Assembly (NCBI GenBank): GCA_003648455.1
Contig: QMPG01000217.1
Span: forward strand, 1 to 5,811
Source: Bacteroidota bacterium
GTDB taxonomy: Bacteria; Bacteroidota; Bacteroidia; Bacteroidales; B39-G9
Direction: 5' to 3'
DNA: 5,811 nucleotides
Part shown: piece after piece, positions 5,369-5,811 of the stretch
Position numbering within the stretch: the first letter of the stretch is position 1
Layout of the letters: each line of letters begins with the position of its first letter
Program-made: the position numbers and the translations under genes
Notes under the pieces: model-generated
Database searches by the model: none
The model's input: only the letters and a program-made list of their open reading frames with translations
Told to the model about the DNA's origin: nothing

Positions 5369-5811
5369 ATGAACGAAGCTGAAACAAGAGCTGAATTAAT
5401 AGATCCTAAACTAAAAGCCAACGGTTGGGGCGTTTTGGAAGGTTCAAAAATTCTTCGCGAACGCAATGTTTGTAAAATTACAGATGGTAGAATACAAGTT
5501 GGCGGTGGCAGAAAAAAGCCATTGATTGCCGATTATATTTTGGTTTATAAGGGAATTAAACTTGCTGTTGTTGAAGCCAAAAGCGATAAATTGGAAGTTG
5601 GCGAAGGTGTGGCACAAGCAAAACTCTACGCCCATAAATTAAATTTAGATTATACTTACTCAACCAACGGAAAAGAGATTTATCAAATCTGTATGAAAAC
5701 GGGTGAGGAAAAGCTCGTTGACAATTATCTTTCTCCCGAAGAACTTTGGAATGCTGTTTATCCGAGCGAACCGGGGGCTGAGCTTGTCGAAGCCTGGAGA
5801 GATAAATTTAA
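5369..5811 (+). CDS. hsdR: Type I restriction enzyme HsdR, N-terminal part (3' end outside window)
   Basis: The first 147 codons of the restriction and translocation subunit. HsdR cleaves DNA at a distance after ATP-driven translocation. The start MNEAETRAELIDPKLKANGW is typical of the family. The PD-(D/E)xK nuclease core is visible: D55 in PLIADYILVY and E69-x-K71 in LAVVEAKS, with GEGVAQAKLYA following (Q-x-x-x-Y type). YSTNGKEIYQI and VDNYLSPEELW follow, also typical. The helicase motor domains must lie downstream, because full-length HsdR is usually well over 700 residues. A REP-like core near residues 136-142 (GAELVEA) seems to add residues in the linker just after the nuclease domain. 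Before the ATG are a 137-bp gap, a perfect palindrome and a direct repeat, so separate control from hsdM/hsdS is plausible. This gene is frequently separated from hsdM/S by cargo. Confidence 0.95.
   Translation, partial: MNEAETRAELIDPKLKANGWGVLEGSKILRERNVCKITDGRIQVGGGRKKPLIADYILVYKGIKLAVVEAKSDKLEVGEGVAQAKLYAHKLNLDYTYSTNGKEIYQICMKTGEEKLVDNYLSPEELWNAVYPSEPGAELVEAWRDKF
5778..5792 (+). repeat. REP-like core D, in hsdR
   Basis: CTGAGCTTGTCGAAG is flanked by complementary GGCT (5776-5779) and AGCC (5791-5794). It is the exact reverse complement of core A in hsdM and encodes AELVEA in frame. Confidence 0.75.

Noticed and set aside
5444..5635. Minus-strand 63-codon frame opposite hsdR
   Set aside because: Antisense to the HsdR nuclease core; no independent support.

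Overview
This AT-rich window most likely comes from a Bacteroidota (Bacteroidetes) chromosome or genomic island. The evidence is the A/T-heavy codon use, the lack of Shine-Dalgarno motifs before clear start codons, one perfect Bacteroidetes-type -7 box (TAnnTTTG) before a gene, and protein families and interspersed repeats that I associate with that phylum. This is inference; no taxonomic marker is present.

All seven genes are on the + strand. The frame is a type I restriction-modification locus whose three core genes have been spread apart by accessory genes: hsdM (1-1416, N-terminus cut by the window edge), a RhuM-family gene with a PLD-like C-terminus (1413-2279), hsdS (2276-3511), a GxxExxY protein (3765-4193), a truncated tcmP remnant (4232-4489), a DUF5131/phage Gp37-Gp68 three-Cys protein (4479-5231) and the start of hsdR (5369-5811, cut by the right edge). 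HsdM and HsdS should form the sequence-specific adenine methyltransferase and HsdR should add the nuclease/translocase. The other genes look like cargo typical of defence loci.

The repeats are the most distinctive content. (1) A perfect 30-bp direct repeat forms both ends of the rhuM-like gene, so the last seven residues of HsdM (NSISEML) and the ATGA stop/start overlap are duplicated. The gene appears to have been slotted between hsdM and hsdS without breaking translational coupling. (2) Four copies of a 43-bp AATCC-rich repeat lie at 3512-4203. Two of them bracket the GxxExxY gene, one ending 4 bp before its ATG and the other encoding its last ten residues. (3) Five short REP-like cores (CTGAGC...CGAAG) lie in frame inside hsdM, hsdS and hsdR, apparently adding or rewriting peptide segments. 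(4) Before hsdR there is a 20-bp direct repeat and a perfect 17-bp palindrome, a plausible control region separating R from M/S.

The locus reads as a modular restriction island in which repeats and junction duplications have allowed accessory genes to be inserted, while one partner (tcmP) has decayed.
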